A stretch of 64,000 nucleotides of DNA from Cladopsammia gracilis (GCA_022457155.1 JAJGOT010000352.1:248001-312000), one strand, 5' to 3'. Shown: positions 11,901 through 26,900, numbered from the stretch's first letter. Numbers and translations: made by a program. Notes: a model not told the origin generated them from the letters alone.

Positions 11901-14900
11901 TGGGCGAGTTGTCTCGCCTGGTCACCGAAAAATCGCTTCTGGATGTATCCGAAGTTGAACAAGATCTAGCATGTCAGAATGACCACTCATCTGCTCTACA
12001 GGCAAGTATTCAAATACTGTAAAATTCAGAACATAGTGGCTCTTGGCTTGGACTGGACTGAGACTGCAGCCCTCGTGTCCAGTAGAAAAAAAGGACGATA
12101 TTGATGAAGGGGTTGTTTTTGACGTCAGATTTTCGGGGAGGGCTTGTTTTCGGTAGCCTACAAATACAGCCGCGGCCTCTCATCACTCCCGACCGCTGCC
12201 CCTAGCGGCCGGGAGCCATGAGAGGCGGCGGTATTCACAGGTTATGTTTTCGAGGGAGTTTGTCATCGGATGGAATTTTGGGCTAGCAGTTGAAGAGCAG
12301 TTTGCATCAGAAATAACCTGCGAATACAGCCTTCTCTCGCATAGTTCCAGCTGGAAGCGAAAACTTTACGTCAGAAAAAGTTTGAAATACAACCTGTTGA
12401 GTATCAGTTGAAACTCTGAAGTCAGAACATAGCGAAAAAAAGAACGCTTCAGTGCAACAGAAACGATGCGAACATAAATTCTTTAGGGAAAACACGTTCG
12501 AGTAAGTCACGATTGGTTTTGGTTTTACTTCTGATTGGTAAAGAAAGTGGCGAAAATTTTGATAGCCAATCAAAATGCGGGGAAATAGTTACTGAAAAGA
12601 TTTAAACTGCCATTTTTGTTTGACATCCAATGCTAAGTTGTGGGTTTGCCTTATTTGAAATTCTTAATCGTTTAGAACATTCGTCGATTACTGACAAACG
12701 ATAACGTGACTGAGTTGGACATGATGAGAATGGTATCCCTGTACGCGCTGCGCTACGAAAAACACAGCAGTAATGACGTGGGTGGCCTGTTAAACATGTT
12801 ATCAAGACGAGGAGTTGGCGAACAGTATAAGAAGGTAAAGAGCTTTATTACTTGATTGGAGTTTTTGATTGGTTTTGGGTGGGGGGGGGGGGGGTGAGTA
12901 CTATTAAAGAACTCTGTTTTGAATGGTCACGCTTCAGGAGTTCATCCACCTTGTACAGCATAATAAACAGTACCACAGCACAGTACTGCTCAGTAGCTTT
13001 CGTTTGAATGGTCACTTTAGGACCTCATCCACAGACTTAAATGTTAGAACCATCTTGTACAACATAATAAACAGTACCACAGGACAGAACTGCTCGATGG
13101 CTTTCATTAGCGTTTCATTTTGATACAGCATAATAAACAGCACCACAGGAAAGTGCTGCTCAATAGCTTTCATTTCGATGGGCGCACTAAAGGATTTCAT
13201 TCGCAGAATCAAATGTTATAACCACCTTGTACAGCATAATAAATAGTACCACAGAAAAGTACTGCTCAATAGCTTCATTTGAGTGGTCGCACTTAGGATT
13301 TCATCCACAGACGTAAAAGTTAGAACCAACTTGTACAGCGTGTACAGTGATGGTCACTGTAGGATTTCATACACATTCATGTGATCTCCAGGTTACACTC
13401 TGGAAGGGAACGTGTTAATGCTTAGCGTGTTTGCATATCTGCAGCCTCTCTATTTCTACAGAAGCTCGTTGAGCGTGCTAAAGAACGAGTCAACAGCGTA
13501 GAAGCGCGAGTTTGGGGTAGTGCACTAGTACGGAGTCTCGCATTACGTCACAAAGAACACAATGGAACGACGACAATATAGACTTGGCCCCGGTTGTTCA
13601 AAAGGTAGTTAGCGCTATCCACCGGATAAATCACTAGTGGATAGGCATAAGCAAAACCTATTGTGTTATCCCCTGGATAATGATTTATCCGGTGGATAAC
13701 GCTATCCACCTTTTGAACATCCGGGCCTTGGTGTATAACCACAACGCAATAGACTTGGTATATGGAGCATGACCCCGAGTTTGTCTCCACGGGGAAAACC
13801 GCCCTGAGGAGGGTGGATACACTGCTAGCTGTCCCTTCCCAGTCAGCCGAGTGGGCGAGCTAATCACGCCCACTCAGCTATCCAGAGAGAAACTGCCAGC
13901 AGTTTAGAGAGCTGGGTACTTTGTTTAACTCATTGAAGAGGATGCTTGTTGACCTTTTTTCAACAGAATCTTATCCAGTCGTTAATTCTTTGATTTTAGG
14001 CTTTCCGCTTAAAATCTTTGACGCCCACAGACACTATTATGTCTGCCCCTCCCCCCCCCCCCTCCCCCAAACAATGGTCTTTTCCTTTTTAACCACTTGT
14101 CTGCAGTGTTACGTACGAAGAAACATACATGTATCACTTTACTTCTTTAATTTAATTTTTCTATTTACATATTTCTATAGCGATTTCCTTAGTATGTATT
14201 TTACAGTAAAACCTGTATTAAGCGGACCCCATATTAAGCGGACACCCTCTATTAAGCGGACACCAGCTGCTTGGGTCCCTAAATTTTCTTCCCATATTTA
14301 CTGTAAAACGGACCTGTATTCAGTGGACCCCTCTATTAAGCGGACACTAGCGAGAGTCCCGAGGGTGTCCGTATTTGCTTGTCATGTTTCACTTCATGTG
14401 CATTCTATTACACCGCGACGTATAGTAACTGGTGAACACTGCAAAATGCAACACGAATGCAAAATTTAACAATTTCTACGCAAACTGTAGTAAGGTAGTT
14501 CGCACAAACTAGTGTTTTGTTACAATTATCCCCAAATCATTTGAAGTATACTGGCAGTTTAATTATATTAAAAGCTGACGTTACAGTGCTGGAAATAAGG
14601 TTTTCTTACCTAGAACGACGTGTGTCCTTTCAAACCACCATTTTGTTCGGACATTTTACAAAGTTTATCGGACATGCGCCATTTTGGATTTTCGCTGAGA
14701 CACAATCCGCTAGCCTACATGACGTGCTGTAAGAACTTTAATTTGCGGTTTGCAGTACATTATAGGACGATTTCAAATCACACTGCGTTTTCTAAATTTT
14801 CTGGGATCGAAAGAGCCTTTTACAGAAAAAAAAAACTGTACAAACAGCATAAATTCGCCCGTATTTTAATGAGACTTATTTAAAGCTAAGTCATTTTTGT

Positions 14901-17900
14901 GCTCGGGTACGATATCCGAACATAATGAAAAATAAATGGGACATTAAAGGATTTTGGTCGGACAATGTCCGATAACCCATTGTTATTGCCAGCGCTGAGT
15001 TGTGGCAGTTTGATTATAGTAGAGCGGGATTTAGAACAGCGATTTGAATTATCAAGATATAATGTCCCTTACATACGTTTGCTCCCGGAGAATTTTCTCC
15101 AGGTTTTCGGATTTCCTTTCTTCACAAAAAAAGCAATATTTCCAAATTTGATTGACATGACTTTCCTCTCCATAATATCATGTCAATCTAAGAAATATGT
15201 TGTAGTTAATTTTTTATCTCAGGTAATTATTATTTTTCCATTGTTTTTGGGTATGGTAATATATGCTAATGAATTTGAAACAAAGGAAAAACAAAAATTA
15301 CCTGAAATAAAAAATTAACTACAACATATACATACATTTGCTCCGAAGAATTTTGTTAGGTTTCTCCGGATTTCCTCTCTGCACAGAAAGCTGCAATATT
15401 TTAAAATTTCATTTCGATTTACATATACAGGAACTTGCATGAAAGCCACCTGCGTTTGACATGGGTTTCCTCTACTATGATATTATATCTTGATTTATCT
15501 AAGAATATACAGTTTATATTGAGTGTGTATAATAAATTTAGGCGAATATATTTCCGCTGGACACGTAAAGTTTTTTAAATAAATAAAAAAGTTCGAATAA
15601 CAGCTTTTTGCATTGAAGATTTTTTTGTTTGTTTTTGTTTTTAACACATAGGACTCACTATCTTGCAGAACAAGATGGCTTTTTTCGTTAAACCGGCCAT
15701 GAAATGTTTGGCTAGAAAGAATTTGCATGCAACCTGATCAAACACAAAACGAGTCTTTGTATACAACCACTTAAAACGCTGTTCATTAATCTTCTTAGTC
15801 AAGGTGTCCACGATGTTTGTACATCTTGTTACTTTTTTAGCCGTCCTCTGTATCTTTCGAACTTGAGCAATCTTAGTAGTGAAGACTTTAACTTATTTGG
15901 CGTTCTTTTCGGGACGGTCCCTCTCTCGAATATCGCAAATTAAAGTTTATTGTGGCTTAAACCATTCGATATTTATCAACTCTGGTGCACTATCCAACTT
16001 CCACCTTTGACGCTGAGTATGAATAGGCTTTCCAAGACTTAGTTCAACACCATTTCGTAGTATAGTTAAACCCTTTTTGAATGTGTTAATCCCCTGTCGA
16101 AGGATTTCAAAGCATCTAGAAGGCCTTATTCATTAATATTCAAAAAAGAGGATTACATAACGTAGTAAAAAAAACTATGAATAATATAATATTATTTCAG
16201 TGGCAATGATGTTTATAATTTCTGGCCAGAGAAGATGGAATTTTTTGACTGCTAAGTCGTTCATAATCACCTAACCTGCGATCAGGCGCTCTTTTTAAAG
16301 AGCCCTGATCGCAGGTTTATAATCACCCAGAAAAGTTGAGAGTCCCAGAAAAAGCGAAAGAAAAATCTGGTGTCCCCAAATTAGTAAGGGATTTTTTCCC
16401 TAGCTAGATGGCTTAACACTTTAATAAAGTTTCTATCTATCTTTCTATCTATCTATGGCTTGAGTTACATGGATGTACCATGTGTATTCCTTGAGCTCCT
16501 TGAATGACTTACTCTCCTACCAAAGGATTTCAAAGCGTCCAGAAAATCCTGTTTGATGAAGGTACACAGAAGCGGATTACATAACGCGGTGAGAAAACGA
16601 AGAAAAAGTATGGCAGCGGTGATGTTGTTCATAGTTTCTGGCGAGATGAGGCCGTACCCAATGACTTCTAAGTCGTCCATTATCGCCCAGAGAAAGTAGA
16701 AAAATAAACCGAAGATGAAAACTGCAATCATGGCAATGAAGAGTGAAGCGATTTTCTTCTCGTTTACTTTGCGTCTCCCCGCGTTGACTCGGCCTGATGA
16801 TTGTCCGCTGGAAAGCTCACTGTGGATTTCATTGCTCTGCCTGCGAAGATTAACGAAGATCTTGCTGTAAATAACGCTCATTAAAACAAGTGGAAACAGA
16901 ACTAACGCTGCCATGCAAAAGAAGTCGAAGCCAATCTCAATGCGGATGAGGGTTGCCTCACTTATAGCGTTTTGTAAAAAGCTTAGAATCCAAACGAGTT
17001 GTACCATCGAAGCAACCAGCGCAAATATCCAAACGGATGCCAGCATCCATCCGACTCTCTCATCGGTTACGATCGACGGGTACTGCAACAGCTTGATGAC
17101 TCTGATGTAGCGGTCGACGGACAAGAGAATTAGATGTCCCACAGACGAGAATGCCAAGAAACGGTTCAAGATGTCCATGGCGATGCAAACTTCAGACTTC
17201 AACGTTGCTGAACATGCAATGACCATTGGCACCGCGAGGAGGCCAGTTAGGAGGTCACTCGCTGCAAGGCTTGTGAGCATGAAGTTCGATGTGGTCCGAA
17301 GACGTCGTTTTCGCTTGACTAACAGCAGAACCAGGCTGTTTGCGATAACGATGAAAAACGAAAGAAACCCGTAAATAACGAACGGTCCCGTTTTGCTGCT
17401 CTTGAATGGTTCCTCCATGTCAAGCCCTGCGTCCTGATCCGTGACATTGGTATCGTTGTTAAAAGACATGTTTTATCAGCTTTCGTATGGCACGTTTCAA
17501 TCTTTATCTCAATATATTGTGCAATTTCGTTTCACCGTTCGTCTGTGAGCGCAATTGTTTCTTTGTTCTTATGTACGCCTCTGGCTGGCTGTACGCCTCT
17601 GGCTGGACCTTCGCTTGGAAGAAACTAAAATTAAAACATGCAATTTGAGATGTTATCGCTATCGGTAAAGCAATATCTAGTTGTCTTTTAGTCTTGTTCA
17701 CTTCAAATCTGATAGTCTGCGCTTTGGAGACAATAAAGGCGTTATGTTTTCCGGTGCTTTTTGCCGTTGGCATCAACCCTCGCTTTTGAATGTAATGTCC
17801 TCCTGAAATATAAAGGCAAAAAGCAATTATATATACATTAAAACTCTGTCTAAGGATTACGAGATCATGTTTTTGGATTGACTTACATACTTGGAAGTAT

Positions 17901-20900
17901 CAGCTGAAATTTTCAAAAATTCGAAAATGCGGGTTCGTGTGATGGTTTTTGTGATGTTGCTAATATATCCAAGAAAATGCCAATTAAAACTGTCAAGGAT
18001 TATAACATCAACTAATTTGGTTACTTAACATGTAAATGGATGATGGAAATTTTCCAAATTTGAAAAAAAAAAAACTCTCTTCGGACAGAACAAAGGTTTT
18101 ATTTTAGCGCCAGCAAGTCTTTGTGATGTGCTGCAAATGCCGCCCGTTAAACGGCAATGTTACTAAAATTAAAACTGCAGAAAGATTATAACATCAGCTA
18201 ATGGGGTTACTTAACATGTAAATCGATGTTGGAAATTTCAAAACTAATATGCGTTTTATTTCACCGCCGCCAACCTTTTTTCTTTTGTAATATCGAAAAA
18301 AAAACCATAATTTTATGTCGAAGAAATCGCTTATCGACACTTACTTTATCAGCGTTCTCTTTTGTGATTACGTGATCTTTGTTTCTCTTTTTTTTTTTTG
18401 CAATAAGATAATCGTCAAAGTTTTCCATCAATTTTTCTTAAATCGACGCTTTTTGGTAGGCAGTTTCAAACATCCTTAAATGCGGAAGCTTGTATGGTCA
18501 TTGAAAACAATAGATTCTATGGTTTTCTCGACGGCAAATGTCGTTTTATAATAAGCTCGTTTCTAACACCAAGGGCTAAATCTTGGTTGATCAAACGTGG
18601 ATCAAGTCCTAATGCGTTTGTGAATAAAATCCAAAAGAGTAAGCATTCAAATGAAAGCTATCGAGCGGTATGTTTCTGCTTTTTTGTTTTTCAATCATGC
18701 AGTTTCTATAATGAATTTGAACTTCGCCACCGTTTATATTGAAAAGAGGTTTACTTGCAATTTACTTACGCTGAAATTGTACGATCCAAGCCGGGGGGAA
18801 AGCCCATAAATTGCTTTTAATAGAATATCATGCACGTCAAATTGTGCTTTTATGGAGAAAACCCACTTTCATGAATGGTTCGTAAACTCTATCCATCAGT
18901 CACATCACTAACATTTAATAGACCTATATAATGGTAAGCAGATATCTGCGTCCTGTTTGCTTTCAATTGAATGAGTCATTATTTGGTTTCCGCGGCTGTT
19001 GAAAAAGGCAAATTGCCTTCAATTTCAAAGCACCGTGGAGGTGCATTGTCATAAACGTCACGCCTAACGACAAAATACAGCAATTTCAATTTGAATTGTA
19101 TCTCCGAACTTTAAATTGTACCTTTTGTGAATCAAATGCCGCTTTTGGCGGTTTTAAAACTCCTTTTCACACGCCGGTCATTTGCTATCTTTTAACGATC
19201 TTTAGCAAACACATATATACATATTCAATTGGGCTCTGTTTGCTTTTTTTGGAAGGAAAAAGCTAAATTATCTTCTATTTCAAAGTGTCAATATAATACT
19301 TTCGAAGTGTGCTGTCACATGGTTTGCGCAACAACATGAAACTAAGTAACGTTTAAGCTCAAACAAAAAATAATAAATGCAACGGTGTGTTCTGGTTGTT
19401 AAAAATAAGATTAAGATCCTTTTTGAAGGTTATTTTATTGAACTTCAAACTTCACAAAGACCCTCCATTTTACTCAAACGTGTTGTTTTGCGTTTATTTC
19501 TTACTAATGCAATCGTGCGTCACCATTTCCTTCCGCGTAAGGGAGTAAACCGGAATCGTCCGCACGCAGGGTTGAGCCAAATGCGTGTGACCAGGCGTGA
19601 ATATGGTTTCTTGCCCCAATACGCCTAAGATGGCCGAAATAATAATTATACATAAAAAAAAATTATCAAGAAAAATGCAGGCGCTGAAGTTTTATGCTAG
19701 GTTTCCTTCAATCAACTCTAGAAAACTCCTTTGCAACGATTGTTCACGTTCAAAACTAAAACTAACCATGAAATGTCATCATCAGAAATCAAACAACAGA
19801 ACAAAGTACTGCTCAATAGCTTTTATTTGAATGGTCGCACTTTAGCATTTTATTCACAGACTCGAAAGTTAGAACCACCTTGTACAGCATAATAAACAAC
19901 ACCACAGGAAAGTACTGCTCAGTAGCTTTCATTTGAATGGCCACACTTTAGGATTTCATCCACAGACTCAAAAGTTAGAACCACCTTGTACAGCATAATA
20001 AACAGTACGACAGGAAAGTACTGCTCAGTAGCTTTCATTTAAACTGTCACACTTTAGGAGTTCATCCAGGCTCACAAGTTATAACCACCTTGTACAGCAT
20101 ACTAAACAGTACCACAAGAAAGTACTGCTCAGTAGCTCCATTCCATTGAATGGTCGCTCTTTAGGATTTCATCCACAGACTAAAAAGTTATGAAATTTGA
20201 TGTTCTAAAAACTGACATGTAAGACATCTCACGGAGTAATGATGTTGTTGTCGTTTTATGAAATAAAATTTTTGCAGGTGACTGTCAGTCGTAATTCTCG
20301 AGAGACCCCGTCGTTTGATTGCCTTTTTCTTTTTTTATTATCTAAACCAGCTTGTGACTGCGCTGATCCAATATGGCGGAAGAAATGTTCGAAGCAGTGA
20401 TCTGTTCGGACAAAATAAAACTCCCTTGTCACTCACAAGAAGGTTCTTCAAAGGATTAAAGGTTTGTATATGCTGCTTTCTTTTAATGCCACATTTTAAT
20501 ATATTAACCCATTGACATCTCCACCGCCCAAAACCGCCCGTGACGGAACCATGCATGGTCCTTCTACCATTTGTGACGTCATCCCTTTTTATGATAAAAG
20601 ATGTCTTTTGCACCTAACTCAAGCATAAGAAAGAAATCTTTCAAAAAGTGCCCAAATGAGAGAGCTGTCATGAATTGGGCCAGATTTACACGCGAAAAAC
20701 CAATCAGATATGACTGGCAAAATCAAAGGAAAATCTGGTCTTCCTACCACTTGCCACTTCTTGTTAAAAACTTTCACCTTCTTCAGCGTTTTCTGGGAAA
20801 CTTTTACTTTTACATAAATAAAGTCTAGTGAATGGCTAGGAACGTGGGGAAAAATGGAATAAGAACGAAAAAGAACGGGGAGTAGAACGAAGAAAAAGAA

Positions 20901-23900
20901 AAGTCAAGCTTCTGGTGATTTTGCTTTCTGCGCATGCCAGAAACCACAAGTCGATTTATTTGACCCCTATTTGACTAGTTTGACTTGAGGAAGCTTAGTG
21001 TTCGTGTTGCAGACAACATGAAAGGTTTTACCTTCATATTTAAGACTAGTATAGGTTCTTAATTTACTGGTTTCTTAAAGTAATATTTTTTGGGGGTTTT
21101 CCACTCGGCGATAACCCTATTCTTTTAGTGTTGTTGTTGTTGTTGTTGTTGTTGTTGTAATAGCGTGGTGCCCGCAATGTAAAAGCTAACTGTACATGTA
21201 ATTTTAGGGAGTCGAGAACATCTATACTCAGCACACTCCACTGCTTTCCGAAACACTCGACAGCTTGGTGAAAGGAAAACTCAAAGAAACAATTTTTCCA
21301 TATCTTGGTTCATCAGTGTTGCGCGACAGGTGAGCTTTCACCCCTAGAGAGATATTTTCAGAATCAACTGTGTGTGCATTGAATAGTTGAATGGTAGAAT
21401 ATTTCTTGTTTTGAACGTCGCGTTTGTTAGTTATATAGAGATTTGAATTTACAAAATGCTAATTACATGACGTCTACCCGGGAATTTGCCATCATTTCTA
21501 CGCCAATTTACAATACGCAGTTTAAAGCTTGAGGATAATTAATTTGATAAATACTAAAAATAAACTGTGGATAATCAATTGATTCGTAAAAAATATAACT
21601 TGGAGGTGAAAACAAGTAGTTGTATAATAAATGATTCCCGGGTTGACGTCATCTAATTTCAAATCTCTATAACTCACGAACACGACGTTCAAAACAAGAA
21701 ATATTTTACCATTCAACTATTCAATGTACATAGAGTTGATTCTGAAAATAACTTTCTAGAGGTGATAGGCACTTTAAAACCAACGCAAAAACTTAACAGG
21801 GGCATTTATGTGAGCCAAAAAAAAAAAAACGATTCTTCTTAAAGACGCGCTGTTCTGTCGCATGTAACGCCCATCGCACGTTTTAGTAAAATAGCCGTCG
21901 CACTTTGTAAGAAACGTTTCTAGAATAGCTCTTTCATTAATAGTTTATTACAAAGAAGAACAGTGTTATTACTCATGCGCGTAGCGGCATGAGGTAAGGT
22001 TTCGGCTCCGTTTTTCTTGTTATTTTTATTATTATTATTATTATTATTATTTTTATTTTTTGTGTCACGATTTTGCATGCAAATTTATGCACGCATATTT
22101 TAAATTGTACACTTCCGGTTCATAGCTTTTCCACTACACTTCCTGTTTAGTGACTTCCGGCTACTCTCACTTCCGGTAAAAGAGCGTTACTCAAGTGTCA
22201 CGACAGCGTCTCCTACAACCCTACTTACATTAGCAATGTTCATGTTTGGTATATATAAGTCTTAGAAGAATCATTCCCTTCATTGTGGTACAGCCTACTT
22301 ACGCATGCGCATGAGCATAGGCTGCTAGGAGCCTCTTGTTACAACAAAGTGTGACAAGTGTTTGTTATTACAAAATAAGATGCGTATTATTACTTTGAAA
22401 TGCGACGAGTTTATTAGAAAGTGCGATGGGTATTGAAGAAGTGACGTGCGACGGCTTTTTTTTTTGCAAAGCGTGACAACTTTTTATTACAAAGTGTGAC
22501 GAGTTATTACAAAATGCCATAGGTTACAAAAGTGCGACTGTTTTTTTTCTGATTTCAACGTGCAACAGCTTGTTATAACGAAGTGGGAGAGCTATTTTAT
22601 CCGAAAGTGTCATAGCTGTTTTGTTACAAAGTGCGATGGGTATTATTAAATGCGACGAGTTTATTAAAAAGTGCGGCGGCGGTTTATTTATCTACAAAGT
22701 GCAACAACTTGTTATTACGAAGTGCGACACCTTTTTTTCCTACAAAGTACGATGGGTATTATCAAGTGCGACAAGTTTTTTTACAAAGTGTGGCAGGAAT
22801 CACAATGTGCAGCAGTTATTACAACGTGGACAGAACACGCTCCAATAAATAAAACTCGAAGTTATCGCATAGAAATTGAAAACAATGCTACACCCGAGTC
22901 GTGCTCCAGGGCTCAGGGGCTCCGGGCTCCAGGCTCAGGGCTCAGGGCTCCAAGCTATTCAGTTTTGGTTAAGTTGTTTCTTGTGTGAAACGCAAATGTC
23001 TTATACCATTTGTAAAGGCACCTCGCGTCTCTCAGCCTACCTGTGAAGAAGCAGTGCAGAGTTTACTCTTCTGTTTATTTGTTGTTTTTTTGTTGACTTA
23101 TTTATTTTTCCATTTTCATTCTTTTGAAGGCCTCAAGAAATTATCGTTTTCATGGTCGGGGGAGCAACTTATGAAGAAGCGTATGCAGTTTACAACTTAA
23201 ACAAGACTCTGCCGGGAGTTAAAATTGTGCTCGGTGGTACTACAATTCATAACTGCAAGAGGTAGGTTTACCATACTCATTTTACTGATAATTTAATCTC
23301 AGTCTTACCTTTAGCAACAAACAGCTGTGAATCTTTGTTGTCATTCAACGAAATGTTTACAGATGTTTCGGAAATTTGCCGCCTTTTGGGGGCTTTTTGT
23401 CTTAATTTTAAATTTTTGGACCTTGAGAGTGGGCGCTTATTCGAGGTGGGCGCTTAATCGAGGCTGGGCGCTTATTAAATTTTCACCATTTTCAGCAAGT
23501 AGTAAGTTTATTTTGCAACAAAACAATAAAATAATAACAAAACCAAAGTAGAATTTTAACTGTTCATTGAAAGTTTCTTTAAAATACTTCGGAAAACTCG
23601 GTCTTCGAGGAAGTCTCTTAGTAGTACTAAGTCAATTTCAATCTCATTGTCACTAAGGTCAATTAGCGAACTCTCTGGTGTTGCCTCCTAGAGGGGTGGG
23701 GTGGGGTGGGCGCTTATTCGAGGTTGGGCGCTTAATCGAATAAATACGGTAATTCAAGTTCTTCCTTTGCCTCTTTGAAAAATCGCTAAAATCTAATTAT
23801 TATTTGCTCTCCCTTCGAGAAATCACTCGATATTATCCTCTCTAGAAAGGTTCGAAAAATCCTAGGGCAACGGAAATTGGTTCGAAAAATCGAGAGTTCG

Positions 23901-26900
23901 AAAAATCAAAGGAAGCATCGACTGAAATCAACTGCCAAGGGAAACGATTTTTGGTTCGAATAATTGGGAGGTTCGAAAAATCGAGGGTTGGAATACAAGA
24001 CAAGATTAGGCGATAAAATTGCAATCCATTTTTATCTTGGCCATCTTCAGCCCAAGACACTTATTTTTTTTCTTTCATAGCATTTGTAGAATAATTTTAA
24101 ACAATACTGGACCATTATTTTGGGGTTTCCATTGACATAAATGTCTTTTGGCTTTTTAAAGTAGCACTAAAAATATTTATAAAGCCCCTTGAAAAATAAC
24201 TTTATTTTAACTGCAAAAATAGATCAGCTGCGAAAAGTTACGGCTGGTTTAAACCTAAGTGCCGAATAACCACACCCAAGCCTAAAATATAACCCCTAGA
24301 TAATTCGCGCCTTGGTTATAAATTGTTGTGTAGGAACAAGAAAACTTTTCGTTGCTGTTTATGTGAAGGAAACAATCGCGACAGTTTGTGACACGTCCAA
24401 GCAGTTGAGAAAACAGTCGCCTACGCTCGTGTTGTCAAGTCTGCGTTTCTTCCAAAACCCGGCACTTTTTTTGCGTTCGCAAAATACATATTTGATCAGT
24501 TGTTTAAAGTTTCACAATCCATTTTCTTATATGAATCAGAGGCGAAGCCCAAAATCCTTTTTCAGTGTTGACTCAAAAAAAAATGACAAACTGATTTTCT
24601 AAACAAAAGTGAAGTCAACTGACATGAAAACACAGAAGATGATGAATGCTAACAAAAACGTCAATGCATGCAAGTTTGTACAAATCAAACTATTTACTTC
24701 GTCAGTTGGATAAAATGATTGACAATACTTGGTGATCTTTTTTGGCTCTGGTTTATGTGTTGGGTGACACAAGATTGGCTTTAAATCTCTCAGAAAACAA
24801 ATTCATACGATTTGAAATAGTGGTAGCGTTTTAAAAATACAACTACAAGCAATTCGCCAGGTGGAGCTAAACTTGACCTAATACAAGTATTGATGGCCGG
24901 TCAGACGTTGTCGAGGTCATGATTACTTATGCAATTTTATTTAATATTGATATTCCTCAATAACATCGGCGCCAGAAAGCTGATTGCCTTTTTGGGGAAA
25001 AAAAAAACAAAAGGTCGTTTAATTAACACGTAGCTTTTCAAGTTCCTGATAACTTATTCAGAAATGCACGTGCAATCTTGAGGGCAAGCGCACGCCCTTT
25101 ACCGCTAAAAAGTCCGATGTTACTAGAGTACACTGGCATGTTTGCGAATTTTCACTTATGGGTGTAATTTAAAACCGACGTACAACACACGAAAAATTAA
25201 AGTGCCATTTAAAAGCTTTCATTTCTGTAATCAAACTTAACAATTGTTATCCCTAGACTCAAAACTTTCTAGGTGTTGTGGACGTTACGATGATCGCCAA
25301 ATGACATAAAACAAAACTAAGACACTGAACAATACCCATAAAACAACAGATAACCAACAACAGTTTCCGCCACCCCAAGAAATAACCCCAAAACTTAGAA
25401 CCACTTTATACAGCATCGTAAACAGTCGCGCAGTTTTCATTTGCAACATCACATTCTTGGATTTAATTCACATGCTTCATTGATACAACCAGTGTTTGTA
25501 AGATTTGGCTTTGTGCGGAAAGTAAAAAGGAAGCGGATTGTAAACTCTTGAAAGGGGATTTTCCCTCAATTTGCCCTTTGTCTTCTTTGCGGTAAACTCG
25601 CAGATTCTTCTAGGATAAAAATTCGATACCAATACATATGGATGAATCTCTTTTACTCTCGTTAGCGACTTAGTTTCTCTAGCAAATCCCGCTTAAATTC
25701 CTAATTCAAACACTGCGTTGCTAACTTCTCGTAAGCAACCCTTGATTATTTTCTTGAAAATACCGTACTGCCTTGTCTAATTCCTAATGCAGGTGTCACG
25801 AGGGATTCGACTATAAGTACGAAATCAGAATGGCTAACCTGGAAAAGTCGAATGTTGTTGTAAAATTTCTTTTAGTCCTTCTTATTAATGCTCGCCGTCT
25901 CTCTGCAAATACTTACAATTCTACAAACCAACAATAATACTGCACTGAATATATATGTAGCTGTCAAGACTTACGTACGCATCAGAGTTTTCTCTTTTGT
26001 TATCAAGCGCCGGAAAACTTTGACATCGCCTGAGCAGAACTGTCATTTTTTGCCGATTTTAAATTACGTCTTAGTAAACAGAATCTGGAAGAATTTGCTT
26101 GTATCCGCTCCGGCTTTGAAACAATTTTGTACTTGTGTTAAAAGCTCATAAATGAATGGAAATAATTGCATTAAATACTCGGTTCCCTTTTAATTTTGAA
26201 GTGTCTAATATGAATTAAACCAAGAGTCACGGATTTGCGAGTTGTAGTACGTGAGTTGTTACATGGGAACAAGGGGTTCGTTTCTTAAGAAGATGTGGTG
26301 TTGCGTCGGTAAAAATTTGGTTTTATCGCAACTGAGTAGATAACGTAAATTGGTCATCGTAAAGCGATTCAATAGCTGACATTTTCAACGCTGGCCCTTC
26401 GTCAGAGCGCCTCGGAATCTTTGGAAGGGCTAGTTGCTCCAAACATCGGCTTTTTTAATCCCTTAACGGTGGCTAATTTACATTATTTACACCGTTGATA
26501 AAATCAAATTTTCATGTTATTGCATGTGGTTTGAACCTCTATTTGGCATAGCGCACAGGATAGTATTTATCATTTGAAAAAAAAAATTAGTTCGTTGTAC
26601 CGTGATTGTACCGATAAATTTTCTTTTTTCCACACATTCAAAAAATGAATCGAGAAAAAGCTTTTTGTTGGTGAAACTACTGTCGAATCTATCGTAAGAA
26701 ACTACAGCAACCCTTGTCATCAGAAACGTTTTTGTGGCGCGTATAAACGAGATGATTCTAAATACAGCGTCTGTCTTGGAACTCATGCAAACTTGATTTT
26801 ATTATGATGGTCTCTCTGCTCTTTTATTGCCAAGGTCAAACCTTGAATCTGTAGGCGATATTAAACATATTAAACAAATTACATTTGTATTTTTACTTTT

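Noticed and set aside
12166..12231. Fifth foldback with 9-bp duplication
   Set aside because: Flanking 9-mers CAAATACAG and TATTCACAG agree at only about half the positions.
13921..14469. 182-codon open frame
   Set aside because: Crosses a transposon-end repeat with AAGCGGACACC words; no domain, and composition changes along its length.
22621..22988. Three overlapping open frames
   Set aside because: All derive from the AAAGTGCGACG tandem repeat read in different frames.
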